Shown here: positions 6,546 to 7,169 of the stretch, piece by piece
Position numbering within the stretch: the first letter of the stretch is position 1
How the letters are laid out: each line of letters begins with the position of its first letter
Assembly (NCBI GenBank): GCA_018384835.1
Contig: JAHAYB010000230.1
Location: 1-7,169, forward strand
Source: Comamonas sp.
GTDB taxonomy: Bacteria; Pseudomonadota; Gammaproteobacteria; Burkholderiales; Burkholderiaceae_C
Direction: 5' to 3'
DNA: 7,169 bases
Made by a program: the position numbers and the translations under genes
Notes under the pieces: model-generated
Databases searched by the model: none
What the model saw: the letters and a program-made list of their open reading frames with translations, nothing else
Told to the model about the DNA's origin: nothing

Positions 6546-7169
6546 TTAACTATAGAGTGGTCCCCGATACCCCAGCGCCTGAGAGATTTGGTTGGCCGTG
6601 GCCTTGAGCTTAGGTAGCCAGCCATCGTCCAGGCGGTCAGCCGGGGCGGAGATGGAGAGGGCGGCGATGAGCTTGGCCTGGTCGTCGTAGATGCCGGCGG
6701 CCATGCAGCGCACGCCCATCTCTAGCTCTTCGTTGTCGTAGGCAATGCCGCTGTCGCGTGCCATGGCCAGCTCTTTTTCTAGCTTGGGCAGGGCGGTCAG
6801 GCTGTTGTGGGTGTTGCCGGGTAGGCCGGTGCGGGTGGCGTAGGCGCGTACTTGCTGGGCATCGTCGCAAGAAAGAAAGAGTTTGCCGTTAGAGGTCAGA
6901 TGCAAGGGCGCATGGCCGCCAATGGCGCGTACCACTTGCATCCCAGAGCGCTCGCTATAAGCGCGTTCGACATAAACGATTTCATCACCCTGGCGCACGC
7001 TAAGGTTAACGGGCTGCTGGATTTGCTTGTGTAGCAGGCGCATGTGGGGTAGGGCGGTTTCACGCACACTTAGGCGGGCTTTGACGAGGTTACCCAGCTC
7101 CAGCAGGCGCATACCCAGGCGGTAGCTGCCCGACTCTGGCCTATCGACAAAGCGCCCTACGGCCAGGTC
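6546..7169 (-). CDS. IclR-family transcriptional regulator, N-terminus outside the window
   Basis: The minus-strand frame stays open to the window edge, so the methionine at 7112 is internal. The 19 codons before it read DLAVGRFVDRPESGSYRLG, the wing of an IclR winged helix-turn-helix. The 207 visible residues thus hold the end of the DNA-binding domain, the linker helix (MRLLELGNLVKARLSVRETA) and the whole effector-binding IclR domain. Family landmarks there include GGHAPLHLTSNGKLFLS and, later, GIAYDNEELEMGVRCMAAGI followed by LIAALSISAPADRL, ending GYRGPLYS. These proteins are dimers or tetramers that repress or activate catabolic genes in response to small metabolites. The effector and target cannot be told; the target operon is probably on the unseen side. 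It converges on the HAD phosphatase gene across 21 bases. Confidence 0.9.
   Translation of the reverse strand, partial: DLAVGRFVDRPESGSYRLGMRLLELGNLVKARLSVRETALPHMRLLHKQIQQPVNLSVRQGDEIVYVERAYSERSGMQVVRAIGGHAPLHLTSNGKLFLSCDDAQQVRAYATRTGLPGNTHNSLTALPKLEKELAMARDSGIAYDNEELEMGVRCMAAGIYDDQAKLIAALSISAPADRLDDGWLPKLKATANQISQALGYRGPLYS

Noticed and set aside
6546..7112. Complete 188-residue regulator starting at 7112
   Set aside because: The frame remains open to the window edge and the upstream residues form the IclR winged-helix end, so the gene is cut by the window, not short.

Overview
The window looks like part of a betaproteobacterial chromosome, most likely of the order Burkholderiales. The acetylornithine aminotransferase reads like Comamonadaceae versions as I remember them, and Mpl, a HAD phosphatase and an IclR regulator are common in such genomes. 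No database search was run, so the taxonomic placement is inference. The conserved genes are GC-rich (sampled lines about 58-63%). The large repeat gene between them is visibly poorer (sampled lines about 43-55%).

Layout: (1) argD on the minus strand (13-1227), an arginine-biosynthesis aminotransferase. (2) A divergent 340-bp control region (1228-1567) with a 9+9 bp inverted repeat and a direct decamer repeat. (3) A plus-strand gene (1568-4375) for a 935-residue, cysteine-free protein made almost entirely of an octapeptide repeat, consensus L-[ST]-x-x-Q-[IV]-x-[AGS]. (4) After 47 bp, mpl (4423-5817), the murein-tripeptide recycling ligase. (5) Two bases after the mpl stop, a HAD-superfamily phosphatase (5820-6524), probably translated from the same message. 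(6) Convergent to it, the C-terminal part of an IclR-type regulator (6546-7169, minus), whose DNA-binding N-terminus lies beyond the window edge.

The ordinary part is metabolism: arginine synthesis and cell-wall recycling, with a small-molecule phosphatase attached. The unusual part is the repeat protein. Its octads are organised into a higher-order unit of 17 octads (136 residues, 408 bp), visible as about two full copies plus a third that drifts out of register. This suggests growth by segmental duplication of an already repetitive gene. The protein has no recognisable signal peptide, membrane segment, enzyme motif or secretion gene next to it, so its role is not assigned. No tRNA, rRNA, CRISPR array, insertion sequence or transposase was seen.
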